A DNA stretch of 64,000 nt, from the NCBI GenBank assembly GCA_963730395.1, contig CAVSSK010000021.1, positions 558,001-622,000 of the forward strand. Reading direction: 5' to 3'. The notes beneath the pieces are model-generated. The model was not told where the DNA came from. It did no database searches and was given only the letters and a program-made list of their open reading frames with translations. The stretch's first letter is position 1. Each line of letters starts with the position of its first letter. This document shows, one piece after another, positions 26,039 to 34,747 of the stretch. The stretch comes from Bog-473 sp963730395. GTDB lineage: Bacteria > Actinomycetota > Acidimicrobiia > Acidimicrobiales > RAAP-2. The position numbers and the translations under genes were made by a program.

Positions 26039-26050
26039 GCTCGAGCCGGG

Positions 26051-27278
26051 CTACTGGGGCCGCGGCTCCTTGGGCAGGCCGAGCACCCGCTCACCCACGA
26101 TGTTGCGCTGGATCTCCGCCGCCCCGCCCCAGATCGTCTCGGACCGGGAGAAGAAGAACAGCGACTGCAGGTTGTTGACGGGGTAGCCCGCCTTGGACCG
26201 GCGCGCCCCCGGCAGCAGGGTGTCACCGCCGTCGTCTCCGAGCAGGATCTGGCCCTCCATGCCCAGGATGTCCATTCCGAGCAGCATCGTCTCCTGGTGC
26301 GCCTCGGACCAGAACATCTTGTTGCACGCGCCGAGCGCCGCGGTCGTGTGCGTGCCGTTGAGGACATCGGTCAGCGTCCGGAAGCCGTTGATCTCCATGA
26401 TCTTGATCTTCGACCACGACCGGGCGAGGCGTTGGCGCGTCAGGGGGTCGGCGTCCCGGCCCCTCTCGCGGGCACTCGCGACGATCTCGTCGAATTCCTT
26501 CTGGAACCGCCGGTGGCCGGTCGTCGACGACGTCCCGCGCTCGAATCCCAGTGTCGTCATCGCGACCTTCCACCCGTTGTTGACGCCCCCGATGACGTTG
26601 TCCTTGGGGCACCGTACGTTGGTGAAGAAGACCTCGTTGAATTCGGCCGACCCGTCCACCTGCTCGATCGGCCGCACCTCGACGCCCGGCTGCTTCATCG
26701 GGACCAGCAGGTAGGAGATGCCGGCATGCTTGGGAGCCTCCGGGGTCGGTGCGTGCGAGAAGGAAGATGTAGTCGGCGTAGTGGGCCTGGGTCGTCCACA
26801 CCTTCTGCCCGTTGATGACCCACTCGTCCCCGTCGAGCTCGGCTCGCGTCTTGAGGCTGGCCAGGTCGGAGCCGGCGTCGGGCTCGCTGAACCCCTGGCA
26901 CCACGAGATCTCCCCCTTGAGGATGCCGGGGATGAACTGCTTCTTCTGCTCCTCGCTGCCCCACTGCAGGATCGTGGGTCCGACCAGGGTGTCGCCGAAG
27001 AAGTCGGCCCGAAGGGGGGCGCCGACCCGGGCGAACTCCTCGTTCAGCACGACCTGCTGGAGCAGGCTGAGCCCCTTGCCGCCGTACTCGGTGGGCCAGC
27101 TGGCACAGATCCAGCCGCCGGCGTAGAGCGTGGCGGTCCACTCCTCGTTGAAGGCCTTGCGCTCCTCGGGTGTCATGGAGAACCCGGGCTCGCCCCAGCC
27201 GTCAGGCAGGTTCTCCTTGAGCCACCCGGCGATCTCGACGCGGAATTGCTCCGCTTCCTGTGGGTACGCGAGGTCCAT
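26051..27278 (-). pseudogene. Acyl-CoA dehydrogenase (one frameshift)
   Basis: Flavin acyl-CoA dehydrogenase of the actinobacterial FadE type: FSEPDAGSDLASLKTRA, WVINGQKVWTTQAHYADY, GFERGTSST and the C-terminal WGGAAEIQRNIVGERVLGL. The frame breaks near 26740-26756, between LLARTDP and EAPKHAGISYLLVPM. It can be repaired by removing one G in CCCCGG (family-like spacing) or by restoring GCGC in CTCGCACG. The ATG at 27278 has TACCGT six bases upstream, a leaderless start. With the repair about 408 residues, normal. Substrate chain type cannot be told; nearby CoA genes are at 2-5 kb, not here. Confidence 0.85.
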
Positions 27279-27284
27279 GGATGC

Positions 27285-27290
27285 ACGGTA
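27285..27290 (-). promoter_or_regulatory. Leaderless -10 element (TACCGT) for the acyl-CoA dehydrogenase
   Basis: Minus-strand TACCGT ends 6 nt before the ATG at 27278, fixing that ATG over a longer in-frame start at 27323. Confidence 0.5.
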
Positions 27291-27333
27291 CCCGTCCCCG
27301 TCGGGCGGGTGCGACCTGGCCACGGCCCGTCCA

Positions 27334-27352
27334 CCACGCCCCGGAGGCGTGG
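27334..27352. repeat. Inverted repeat in a divergent intergenic region
   Basis: CCACGCC-CCGGA-GGCGTGG is a perfect 7-bp inverted repeat midway between the acyl-CoA dehydrogenase and glycosyltransferase starts. It could be an operator for either gene or a hairpin; no repressor gene is adjacent. Confidence 0.4.
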
Positions 27353-27385
27353 CGTTTGCGCCGGACCAGGGGGTTCGGGGAGGCT

Positions 27386-28825
27386 ATGCGGCCATGGTGG
27401 AGCGCGTCGGGACATCCATTGCCTAAAACGCCCCGCCAGAAGTGGATCGAGACCAAGGAATCCTGGGAGCGGTCGCGCCACATCGAGGTGCCCGCCCCGA
27501 TCCCCGCGGCACCCCCTGGTCCCGGAGGCCTGCGCGTCGCCTTCCTCATCTACCGGGGGAACCCGCGCTGTGGCGGTCAGGGTGTCTACACCCGCCACCT
27601 GACCAGGGAGCTGGTCGCTCTCGGCCACTCGGTCGAGGTCTTCGCCGGCCCGCCATGGCCAGAGCTCGACGACGGCGTGGGCTTCACGGCCGTCCGCGGC
27701 CTCGACCTGTACCGCCAACCGGACCCGTTCCGTGTCCCGCACCGGAGGGAGTTCACGTCGCGCGAGGACTGGATCGAGTTCGGCATCATGTGCACGGCCG
27801 GTTTCGGCGAGCCGCTCGCGTACTCGCTGCGGGCCCGCCACCTGCTGGCTCAGCGCCGGGACGACTTCGACGTCGTGCACGACAACCAGTGCCTCGGCAC
27901 CGGCATGCTGGGCATGGTCTCCGACGGTTGGCCTCTGCTCACCACGCTGCACCATCCCATCACGGTGGACCGCCAGCTGGCCCTGTCCCACACGACGAAC
28001 CCATGGCAGCGCGTCACCACCCGGCGTTGGTTCGGCTTCCTCGGCATGCAGGTGCGGGTCGCCCGTGCGCTCCCGGCCGTCGTGACCGTGTCGCAGAATT
28101 CCCGCCAGGACATCGCGGCACAGATGGAGGTCGCCCCCGAGCGGATGACCGTCGTGCCGGTCGGCGTCGACCACACAGTGTTCCGCCCGTTCGACGACGT
28201 GACTCCCGTGGCGGGCCGGATCATGGTGACCTCCAGCAGCGACGTGCCCATGAAGGGCCTGGTGCCCCTGCTCGAGGCGGTGGCGAAGCTGCGCACCGAG
28301 CGCGACGTCGAGCTGACGGTCATCGGCCGTCCCACCGAGAACGGGCGCGTCGACCGGGCCATCGCGCGCTTGGGGCTGTCCGACGCCGTGCGCTGTGTCA
28401 GCGGCATCAGCGACGACGAGCTCGCCCACCTCTACGGCGAGGCGCAGGTCGCGGTGGTGCCATCGCTCTACGAGGGCTTCTCCCTGCCCGCCATCGAGGC
28501 CATGTCGTGCGGCGTGGCGGTGGTCGCCACGACCGGGGGTGCCCTTCCCGAGGTCGTGGGCACTGACGGCGAGACGGGACTGCTCGTGCCGCCCGACGAC
28601 CCCGGCGCGCTGGCCGCCGCGATCGCCCGGCTGCTCGACGACGCGGCCCTGCGGGCTCGGCTCGGGGCCGCCGGCCGCCAACGCGTCGTGAGCCGCTTCA
28701 CCTGGCAGGTGACCGCGGCCGGCACCGCCGCCTGCTACCAGGCTCTACTCGAGGGACGGCCCCTGCCCGGGGCACCCGCGGCAGCGGGGAGCGCCGACCT
28801 GGCGCTGTCGCAGGGGGTGGCCTGA
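27386..28825 (+). CDS. GT4-family glycosyltransferase
   Basis: About 479 residues, GT-B fold. The N-terminal domain has FLIYRGNPRCGGQGVYTRHL (the nucleotide-sugar GT glycine loop). The C-terminal domain has VTSSSDVPMKGLVPLLEAV and the donor-binding PSLYEGFSLPAIEAMSCGVAVVA with the E-x7-E pair. The start is uncertain: ATG 27386 or a TTG near 27420; the core begins at about 27530. The stop overlaps the methyltransferase start (TGATG), so the three genes of this operon are coupled. Likely transfers a sugar to a lipid or a small-molecule acceptor. Confidence 0.87.
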   Translation: MRPWWSASGHPLPKTPRQKWIETKESWERSRHIEVPAPIPAAPPGPGGLRVAFLIYRGNPRCGGQGVYTRHLTRELVALGHSVEVFAGPPWPELDDGVGFTAVRGLDLYRQPDPFRVPHRREFTSREDWIEFGIMCTAGFGEPLAYSLRARHLLAQRRDDFDVVHDNQCLGTGMLGMVSDGWPLLTTLHHPITVDRQLALSHTTNPWQRVTTRRWFGFLGMQVRVARALPAVVTVSQNSRQDIAAQMEVAPERMTVVPVGVDHTVFRPFDDVTPVAGRIMVTSSSDVPMKGLVPLLEAVAKLRTERDVELTVIGRPTENGRVDRAIARLGLSDAVRCVSGISDDELAHLYGEAQVAVVPSLYEGFSLPAIEAMSCGVAVVATTGGALPEVVGTDGETGLLVPPDDPGALAAAIARLLDDAALRARLGAAGRQRVVSRFTWQVTAAGTAACYQALLEGRPLPGAPAAAGSADLALSQGVA

Positions 28826-29634
28826 TGCTCACCGTCGACTACGACCGCCTCGGCGTCGGCCCTGGGGACCTCGTCCTCGACCTCGGGTGCGGGTTCGGGC
28901 GTCACGCGTTCGAGGCGGCCCGCCGCGGCGCCTCGGTCGTGGCCCTCGATGCGGGCCCCGACGAGGTCGCCCAGGTCCGCGCCACGCTCGGAGCGATGGT
29001 GGAGGCGGGCGAGCTCACGGCCGGCCATCCGGCCACCGCCGTGCAGGGCGACGCGCTGGCGCTGCCCTTCGCCGACGCCACGTTCGACCGGGTGATCGCC
29101 TCGGAGGTGCTCGAGCACATCCCCGACGACACGGCCGCCATGCGCGAGCTGGCCCGGGTCCTGCGTCCCGGCGGGGCCATGGCGGTGACCGTGCCGCGCT
29201 GCGTGCCCGAGGCGATCAACTGGGCACTCTCCGACGAGTACCACGACACGCCGGGCGGCCACGTCCGCATCTACCGGCGCTCGACGCTGGAGCGCCGTCT
29301 GAGCTCGGCCGGGCTCGAACCGACCGGGTTCCATCACGCGCACGGGCTCCACTCGCCCTACTGGTGGCTGCGCTGCCTGGTGGGGCCGTCCAACGAATCG
29401 CACCCGGCGGTCGACGCGTACCACAAGGTGCTGGTCTGGGACATCGTCAAGGCACCCTTCGTGACCCGCACCGCGGACCGCGTGCTCAGCCCGCTCATCG
29501 GGAAGAGCCTCGTGCTCTACCTGACCAAGCCCGACGTCGCCGTCGCCGGGCTTTCCGACGCACGGCCCGACCGTCCTCGTGGCGTCCCCGGGCGTCGAGG
29601 TCCCACCAGCCCGACCCAGGGGGCGGCCGCATGA
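28825..29634 (+). CDS. Class I SAM-dependent methyltransferase
   Basis: 269 residues. SAM motif I is VLDLGCGFGRHAFEAA (about residues 17-32); motif II VALDAGPDE; then FADATFDRVIASEVLEHIPDD and RVLRPGGAMAVTVP, a UbiE/COQ5-like set. The C-terminal 80 residues (HSPYWWLRCLVGP...) are distinctive and may bind the acceptor. It overlaps both neighbours by 1 and 4 nt and so acts in the same pathway as the glycosyltransferase and the alpha/alpha-barrel protein. Confidence 0.88.
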   Translation: MLTVDYDRLGVGPGDLVLDLGCGFGRHAFEAARRGASVVALDAGPDEVAQVRATLGAMVEAGELTAGHPATAVQGDALALPFADATFDRVIASEVLEHIPDDTAAMRELARVLRPGGAMAVTVPRCVPEAINWALSDEYHDTPGGHVRIYRRSTLERRLSSAGLEPTGFHHAHGLHSPYWWLRCLVGPSNESHPAVDAYHKVLVWDIVKAPFVTRTADRVLSPLIGKSLVLYLTKPDVAVAGLSDARPDRPRGVPGRRGPTSPTQGAAA

Positions 29635-30764
29635 CGACCGAAGAGATCCGCTCCGCCGTCACGCTGCCCGAGGTCCCCGGCATCCTGTCGGGCTCGGACG
29701 TCCTGGCCACGGGCCATGCCATCGCAGAGGTGCAGCGACGCGACGGGATGATCCCCTGGTTCGTCGGCGGGCATTGTGACCCGTGGAATCACGTCGAGGC
29801 CGCCATGGCGCTCACCGTCTGTGGACTGGTGAACGAGGCGGTCGATGCCTACCGGTGGCTCGCCTCACGCCAGCTTGCTGACGGCAGCTGGTTCAACTAC
29901 TACCAGGGTGACACCGTCAAGGACCCCCGCCTCGACACGAACGTATGTGCCTACCTGGCGGCCGGCGCCTGGCACCACCACTTGATCACTGGCGACGTGG
30001 AGTTCCTGGGCGAACTGTGGCCGACGATCGAGAGGGGGATCGACTTCATCCTGCGCTGGCAGCAGCCGGATGGCTCGGTGCTGTGGTCGCTCGACTCGTC
30101 CGGCCGGCCCGAGGGCTACGCACTGCTCACCGGATCGTCTTCCATCTACCACTCGCTGCGCTGTGGGGTGGCGATCGCCGAATGCCTGGCCAAGGATCGC
30201 CCGGATTGGGAGCTGGCGGCCGGTCGGCTCGGCCATGCCGTGGCCCACCACCCGGGCGCCTTCGCGCCCAAGGTCGAGTTCGCCATGGACTGGTACTACC
30301 CGATGCTGTCGGGCGCGCTGGAGGGAGAGGCCGGTCGACGGCGTATCGCCGAGGGGTGGTCGACCTTCGTCATGGAGGGTCTCGGTGTGCGGTGCGTCTC
30401 CACCGGCGACTGGGTCACCGCGGCCGAGACGGCGGAATGCGTGCTCACGCTCGACGCACTGGGCATGGACGTCCATGCACTCGACCTCTTCGTGGCCGGG
30501 CAGAGCCTGCGGCTGAACGACGGGTCCTACTGGACGGGGATGGTCTACCCCGAATCGGAGACGTTCCCGAAGCACGAGCGGACCACCTACACCTTCGCCG
30601 CCATGGTGCTCGCTGCCGACGCGCTGTCCAGCACGACACCCGCGGCCGGGCTCTTCCGCGGGGAGTGCCTGCCGGCCCCGCTCGATCTTGCCGAGCCGCA
30701 CTGCGGAGACGCGATAGAGGGATGCACCGCCGCCGATCTACAGCGGCGATTCACCCGCGACTGA
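29631..30764 (+). CDS. Alpha/alpha-barrel protein, prenyltransferase/terpene-cyclase-like
   Basis: 377 residues. Repeated units such as WNHVEAAMALTVCGLVNEA and LADGSWFNYYQGD (a QW-like DGSW motif), and later QQPDGSVLW and NDGSYWTG, indicate an alpha/alpha-toroid of the kind found in squalene-hopene cyclases and protein prenyltransferases, and also in some glycosidases. No DXDD protonation motif is visible, so cyclase activity is doubtful. Its start overlaps the methyltransferase by ATGA. I infer an enzyme or carrier acting on the same glycolipid or terpenoid product; the function is open. Confidence 0.72.
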   Translation: MTTEEIRSAVTLPEVPGILSGSDVLATGHAIAEVQRRDGMIPWFVGGHCDPWNHVEAAMALTVCGLVNEAVDAYRWLASRQLADGSWFNYYQGDTVKDPRLDTNVCAYLAAGAWHHHLITGDVEFLGELWPTIERGIDFILRWQQPDGSVLWSLDSSGRPEGYALLTGSSSIYHSLRCGVAIAECLAKDRPDWELAAGRLGHAVAHHPGAFAPKVEFAMDWYYPMLSGALEGEAGRRRIAEGWSTFVMEGLGVRCVSTGDWVTAAETAECVLTLDALGMDVHALDLFVAGQSLRLNDGSYWTGMVYPESETFPKHERTTYTFAAMVLAADALSSTTPAAGLFRGECLPAPLDLAEPHCGDAIEGCTAADLQRRFTRD

Positions 30765-30953
30765 CGAGCGGGTGACCGCCGCGGACGCCGTCGCAGGCCG
30801 CTCGGCGGAGGTCCGAGGAACGAGGAACGAGCCTGCCCGGTCGAACCATCCCGATCCGGCCTAGCGGGATAGCTTCTCCGTTCCAGGGAGCGATCGACTG
30901 CGGGCTCTGCCGCAAAGGGCGGTCGGCTCCCGGGACGACGAGAGGACCAGACG

Positions 30954-31379
30954 ATGGACGACGTCGAGGCGATCAAACAGCTCAAGGCCCGTTACTTCCG
31001 GACGATGGACACCAAGGACTGGTCGGAAATGCGTGCAGTGTTCACCGACGACGTCGTGATCGACACCACCGCGTCAGGCGGTGCCATCGTCACCGGAGCG
31101 GACGCGTTCCTCGAGTTCCTTCGACGCGCCCTCGCCGACACAGTCACCGTGCACCATGGCCACATGCCCGAGATAAGCCTTACTTCGCCCACCACTGCGA
31201 CAGGTGTCTGGGCATTGCAAGACGTCATACTGTGGCCGGACGGAAGCCGTCTGCATGGGTACGGCCACTATCACGAGACCTACGAGATGGTGGACGGGGA
31301 GTGGCGTATCAAGACGTCGACACTGACCCGGTTGCACATGGATCTCACAAAGACCGCGCCCTTAGGGTCCGCCAGGTGA
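30954..31379 (+). CDS. SnoaL-like / nuclear transport factor 2 family protein
   Basis: 141 residues with the cone-shaped alpha+beta NTF2 fold: DVEAIKQLKARYFRTMDTKDWSEMRAVFTDDVVID at the start and YHETYEMVDGEWRIKTSTLTRL at the end. Family members include polyketide cyclases, steroid isomerases and limonene-epoxide hydrolases. The KDW segment is typical of the SnoaL_4 subset. GAGAGGA precedes the ATG by about 7 nt. Stands alone at the edge of the less GC-rich region. Confidence 0.83.
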   Translation: MDDVEAIKQLKARYFRTMDTKDWSEMRAVFTDDVVIDTTASGGAIVTGADAFLEFLRRALADTVTVHHGHMPEISLTSPTTATGVWALQDVILWPDGSRLHGYGHYHETYEMVDGEWRIKTSTLTRLHMDLTKTAPLGSAR

Positions 31380-31605
31380 TGCCAACAGTCGCAGAGAGGT
31401 TCACGTCGAGGCTTCCCGTGACCGGCTCACCCATGTCGACCAGGCAATCCGCATCGGCGGTTCATGCCGCATCGCCTGGGCACTCGCACCATGGGCGGGG
31501 CGGTGAGCCCGTGACGAAGATCCACCCTCCGAGTCGGTGTAGCATCGTGACGACCTCAGCTCGGGAGACAGCGCCGCCGCTTACGGCGGAAAGAGTGGTT
31601 GTGCC

Positions 31606-32325
31606 GTGGGCATCAGATCGAAGGGCGGGACCACCGAGCCATGGCACCTCCTCCGCCTCCATCCGACGTCTCACAGCAATGGGCGAGAAGGTTCGCTGCT
31701 CGTCCTGCCGCGGCCGCGTACGGCACTTCGCCATGCGCTTCCCGTGGTGCTCGAGGGGATCGTCGGCCCTCTCGTCCTCTTCTATATGGTCCTCGTCCTC
31801 GCCGGTTTCAGGGGTGCGTTGATCGCGGCGCTCACCTGGTCGTACCTGGCAATGGGTCGGCGCCTGCTCAAGGGTCAGCGGGTATCCATGCTGCTGTTGT
31901 TCGGCACCATCCTCATCACCTTGAGGACAGTGATTGCCTTCGTCACCGGAAGCGCATTCCTCTACTTTGCCCAACCGACTGCGGGCACCGTCGTGATCTC
32001 TGTTGCCCTGCTTGTTTCCGCGCTGGTCGGGCGGCCCTTTACGCAGCGGTTTGCCCACGACTTCTGCCCCATCGACCCCGCCATCATGACGAGGCCCTTG
32101 GTTCGTCGATTCTTCATTCGGATCTCGGTCCTGTGGGCAGCAGTCCTGATGCTCAACGCTGGGCTCGTGTTCTGGTTGCTCTTGTCGTCGTCGCTCCGCT
32201 CCTTCGTTCTCGAGCGCTCGGCGGTGACGTACGGACTCACCGCCATCGCCATCTTCTTCTCCATCACTCGGTTCATGGCGATGATGCGACGGGACGGAAT
32301 CACCGTCGAATGGGCGACGACCTGA
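31606..32325 (+). CDS. VC0807-like integral membrane protein
   Basis: 239 residues with five to six hydrophobic segments, for example LPVVLEGIVGPLVLFYMVLVLAG... and MLLLFGTILITLRTVIAFVTG. The ALIAALTWSYLAMGRRLLKGQRVS loop resembles VC0807-type proteins, whose role is unknown. The first 40 residues are unlike a membrane start; an internal start near the first helix is possible. No enzymatic motif. Its codon use is less GC-biased than that of genes before 30 kb. Confidence 0.65.
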   Translation: MGIRSKGGTTEPWHLLRLHPTSHSNGREGSLLVLPRPRTALRHALPVVLEGIVGPLVLFYMVLVLAGFRGALIAALTWSYLAMGRRLLKGQRVSMLLLFGTILITLRTVIAFVTGSAFLYFAQPTAGTVVISVALLVSALVGRPFTQRFAHDFCPIDPAIMTRPLVRRFFIRISVLWAAVLMLNAGLVFWLLLSSSLRSFVLERSAVTYGLTAIAIFFSITRFMAMMRRDGITVEWATT

Positions 32326-32357
32326 CCTAGGCGCGCGTGCGTCTGCCCTTCCCGTGG

Positions 32358-32648
32358 CTACGAGTTGTCGACGAGTTCGGCAATCTCCAGGAAATCGACT
32401 CTCGGTGACGCTCCGTAGAGGCCAGTCACCCTCTCTCGGAGCTCTTCGGTGAAGAAGGCTTCCGCCGCCTCCTGCGAATCCCAGACATAGAAATTCATCG
32501 CCCGCCGTTGCTCGTCGTCCAAAGTGAAGACTTTGAAGCGAAGACCTGGCAAGCCCTCGAACATCTTCCTCGCACCCTTGGCCACCTCGATCACCCGGGA
32601 TCGATCGAAGTCTCCGTCGTAGTCGAATACGACGCTGACAGCAATCAT
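32358..32648 (-). CDS. YdhR-like dimeric alpha/beta-barrel monooxygenase family protein
   Basis: 96 residues. The ferredoxin-like fold is visible in VSVVFDYDGDFDRSRVIEVA, LRFKVFTLDDEQRRAMNFYVWDS and AEAFFTEELRERVTGLYG. This matches the YdhR/ABM group of small proteins, mostly without cofactor and often without proven activity. The ATG lies behind CAGACAGGAGGC, a strong site. Likely a stress or quinone-related protein; the assignment rests on fold-like pattern only. Confidence 0.72.
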   Translation of the reverse strand: MIAVSVVFDYDGDFDRSRVIEVAKGARKMFEGLPGLRFKVFTLDDEQRRAMNFYVWDSQEAAEAFFTEELRERVTGLYGASPRVDFLEIAELVDNS

Positions 32649-32690
32649 GATGCCTCCTGTCTGCGGGCGGCCCGGCCCCGCGACCGATGT

Positions 32691-33356
32691 CTAACTCGGG
32701 CCCTTCGTCTTGAACATGCGCAACGTGGTCCCGCAGTTCACGCAGTACACGACATCGATCGATATCGGGCCGGCGTCATCGACATCTGGGTGAACCTCAA
32801 TCGTTCGAAATCGAGTCCCGTCGGTGACGCTGGAGCGACATCGTGGGCACCGCGGCTCCAGTGCCGCGGCCGATCGATCCGTTGCGTTGTCGACTTCCTT
32901 CACCGGACCATATGGCGCTTGTCCGCCCGAGATGAGCTTGATCACCACTTGGCGCACGCGCGGGAGCTCGGCCCCGAGGCTCACCAGGACGGTGGCGGCG
33001 ACACCCTCGCCCTCGCGGACGAGACCGAGGAGGATGTGCTCAGTGCCGATGTACTGGTGGCCCATCTGTAACGCTTCTCGCAGCGAGAGCTCCAGGACCT
33101 TCTTGGCCCGCGGGGTGAACGGGACTGGGTCCATCGGGGCGGAACCGCTCACGCCGATGGTCTCCTCGACCTTCTCGCGGACGGCCTCGAGGGAGATGCC
33201 GAGGGCGGCAAGCGCCTCCGCAGCGAGGCCCTCTCCCTCGTGGATCAGCCCGAGGAGGATGTGCTCGGTGCCGATGAAACCGTGATTGAGCAGGCGCGCT
33301 TCCTCTTGCGCCAGCACCAGCACCCTCCGTGCTCGGTCGGTGAAGCGCTCGAACAC
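32691..33356 (-). CDS. Stand-alone ClpC N-domain protein with C-terminal zinc ribbon
   Basis: 221 residues. Residues 1-145 are the double Clp-N repeat and are nearly the same as the start of actinobacterial ClpC1 (MFERFTDRARRVLVLAQEEA; two copies of IGTEHILLGL at about 28 and 103). There is no AAA+ ATPase. Instead the tail has two CxxC pairs (Cys170/173 in CPRCR, Cys205/208 in CVNC) that would form a zinc ribbon. A stand-alone Clp-N protein is known in mycobacteria as ClpC2, but I do not know one with this ribbon. It may bind ClpC substrates or adaptors, or protect ClpC from toxic ligands. Confidence 0.82.
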   Translation of the reverse strand: MFERFTDRARRVLVLAQEEARLLNHGFIGTEHILLGLIHEGEGLAAEALAALGISLEAVREKVEETIGVSGSAPMDPVPFTPRAKKVLELSLREALQMGHQYIGTEHILLGLVREGEGVAATVLVSLGAELPRVRQVVIKLISGGQAPYGPVKEVDNATDRSAAALEPRCPRCRSSVTDGTRFRTIEVHPDVDDAGPISIDVVYCVNCGTTLRMFKTKGPS

Positions 33357-33517
33357 TCCTCAAGGGTACGCCCTGCTGCGCGTCTCGGGGGGATCCACCG
33401 AGTGGGGTTTTCGTCCTGCCTGCCGGGGACCCAGGCGTCGTGGCGATTTGATGGGCAGCTCAACGAGGTGACCCAGGTAACTGGTGCCCCGTTGTATAGG
33501 GGAAGGTCGACTGGGTT

Positions 33518-33860
33518 CTACGTCTGACCACCATTCGCGGTGGCCATCACGAAGACCTGCCAGCTGGCGTAGGTATCGGTGAGGGCATTGGTGCATGCGC
33601 CGCTCCGCTCGCCGAGCAATCCAGTCCAGTCGGACACGAGATGGACCCAATCGCCCATTGGTCGGGTTCATTTCCTTTCGTGAGAGTCCAAGTCTGCCCT
33701 CCGTCAGCTGTCGAGATAAAGCTGTCCGCCAACGTCCGACCTGGCTTGGGCGTCGAAGTGGCGGTGGTGTCAGTGGATTCGACCGCCGAAGCAGTGGAGC
33801 GCGTCGGCGCAGGAAAGTGCCGTCAATGTATCCGCCGTAGGTACCTGGCTCAGTCCGGCG
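33518..33860 (-). pseudogene. Remnant of a BNR/YCF48-like beta-propeller repeat protein
   Basis: Short pieces in different minus-strand frames match the secreted actinobacterial repeat SC-x-C-x-G with GGQTW: LTALSCADALHCFGG, FISTADGGQTWTLT with SISCPTGLDC, and a C-terminal ALTDTYASWQVFVMA ending at the TAG at 33520-33518. No start or signal peptide was found and the frames change at least twice. The phases do not match the GCGC pattern seen elsewhere, so this looks like genuine decay of the end of a larger gene. Confidence 0.5.
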
Positions 33861-33895
33861 ACTGGGGCAGCCCTACCGCTCGAGGCAGAGGGGCT

Positions 33896-34537
33896 TCAGC
33901 GTTCCCATGGGGCCAATCTCTGAGTGGAATCTGGGCACCATGCTGAGGTTGGCGGCAATCCCGGTGGGGTATCCGCGCCTTGTGCCGATGAGATCGACCA
34001 TCGCCTTCGGACACCGTCGGCCAGCATGGTGACCGAATCGACGACACTCATGACGCTGGTATCGAGCTCGATATCGTAACGGACACCTCGGTGTACAGAT
34101 GCGGCCTGCGTGCGAGCTATGCCCAGTGGCCGATCACCTCGCTCCTGCTCTCTCATGGCCGCCGTGTCTGGATCGCAGCGCACGGCCACCCAGCAGGCAG
34201 GGAGATCGCCGAAAGCTTCGTTCCAGCGGTGTTGGTCTTCGATGCCATCGAGCAGCACTTCGTCCAGGATCACGTCCAGTCCGCTGGAGACGAGGCTGGC
34301 GATGGCTCGCTGAAATCCCGCATACAGCCTCATGAACTCAGCCCCGCGCTGAATCTCGCCATCGATGATTTGGATACCGCCAGGGTCACCGACCATCTCG
34401 GCCGGCAGTGTCCACATCAGCAGGTCGATTCCCAAGAGGAGCCACGTACCATCGAGGCTGGACTGGAGCTTCCGGGCCAGCGTCGTCTTTCCAGCGCTCG
34501 ATCCACCGTTGAGAGCCAGCAGGTGCCCAAAGGGCAT
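33896..34537 (-). CDS. Chloramphenicol-phosphotransferase-like P-loop kinase
   Basis: About 213 residues from the ATG at 34537. LLALNGGSSAGKTTLARKLQ is the Walker A region and LLGIDLLMWTLPAEM with its Asp is the CPT-type catalytic and lid segment. VILDEVLLDGIEDQH is the Walker B strand, and VRCDPDTAAMREQERGDRPLG resembles the LID Arg cluster. The family phosphorylates chloramphenicol or other small alcohols. The last 30 residues overlap degenerate sequence and may not be original. The start may also be ATG 34549. Whether it confers resistance is not decidable from sequence. Confidence 0.75.
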   Translation of the reverse strand: MPFGHLLALNGGSSAGKTTLARKLQSSLDGTWLLLGIDLLMWTLPAEMVGDPGGIQIIDGEIQRGAEFMRLYAGFQRAIASLVSSGLDVILDEVLLDGIEDQHRWNEAFGDLPACWVAVRCDPDTAAMREQERGDRPLGIARTQAASVHRGVRYDIELDTSVMSVVDSVTMLADGVRRRWSISSAQGADTPPGLPPTSAWCPDSTQRLAPWER

Positions 34538-34747
34538 ATCTCCGCCCATGACACGCGTGCTGACGCTAGTTCTCGGCAGAGGTCGCCCGCGCGGCTCAGT
34601 CCCGGCAGCGAGGACACCCCTCGGACCTGCTCGGTATCGGCGCGTCTGATCCGGATACAAGTCCTGCGGAGAAGCCGGGTTGAGATCGGCGGTGGCGAGT
34701 ACGCGGAGTGCAGATCCCAGGCGTTGCCGCTGACACCAAGGGGAGCC

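Noticed and set aside
31462..32058. Minus-strand Asp/Glu/Gln-rich frame opposite the VC0807-like gene
   Set aside because: The composition is that of an antisense shadow; the plus strand encodes clear membrane helices.
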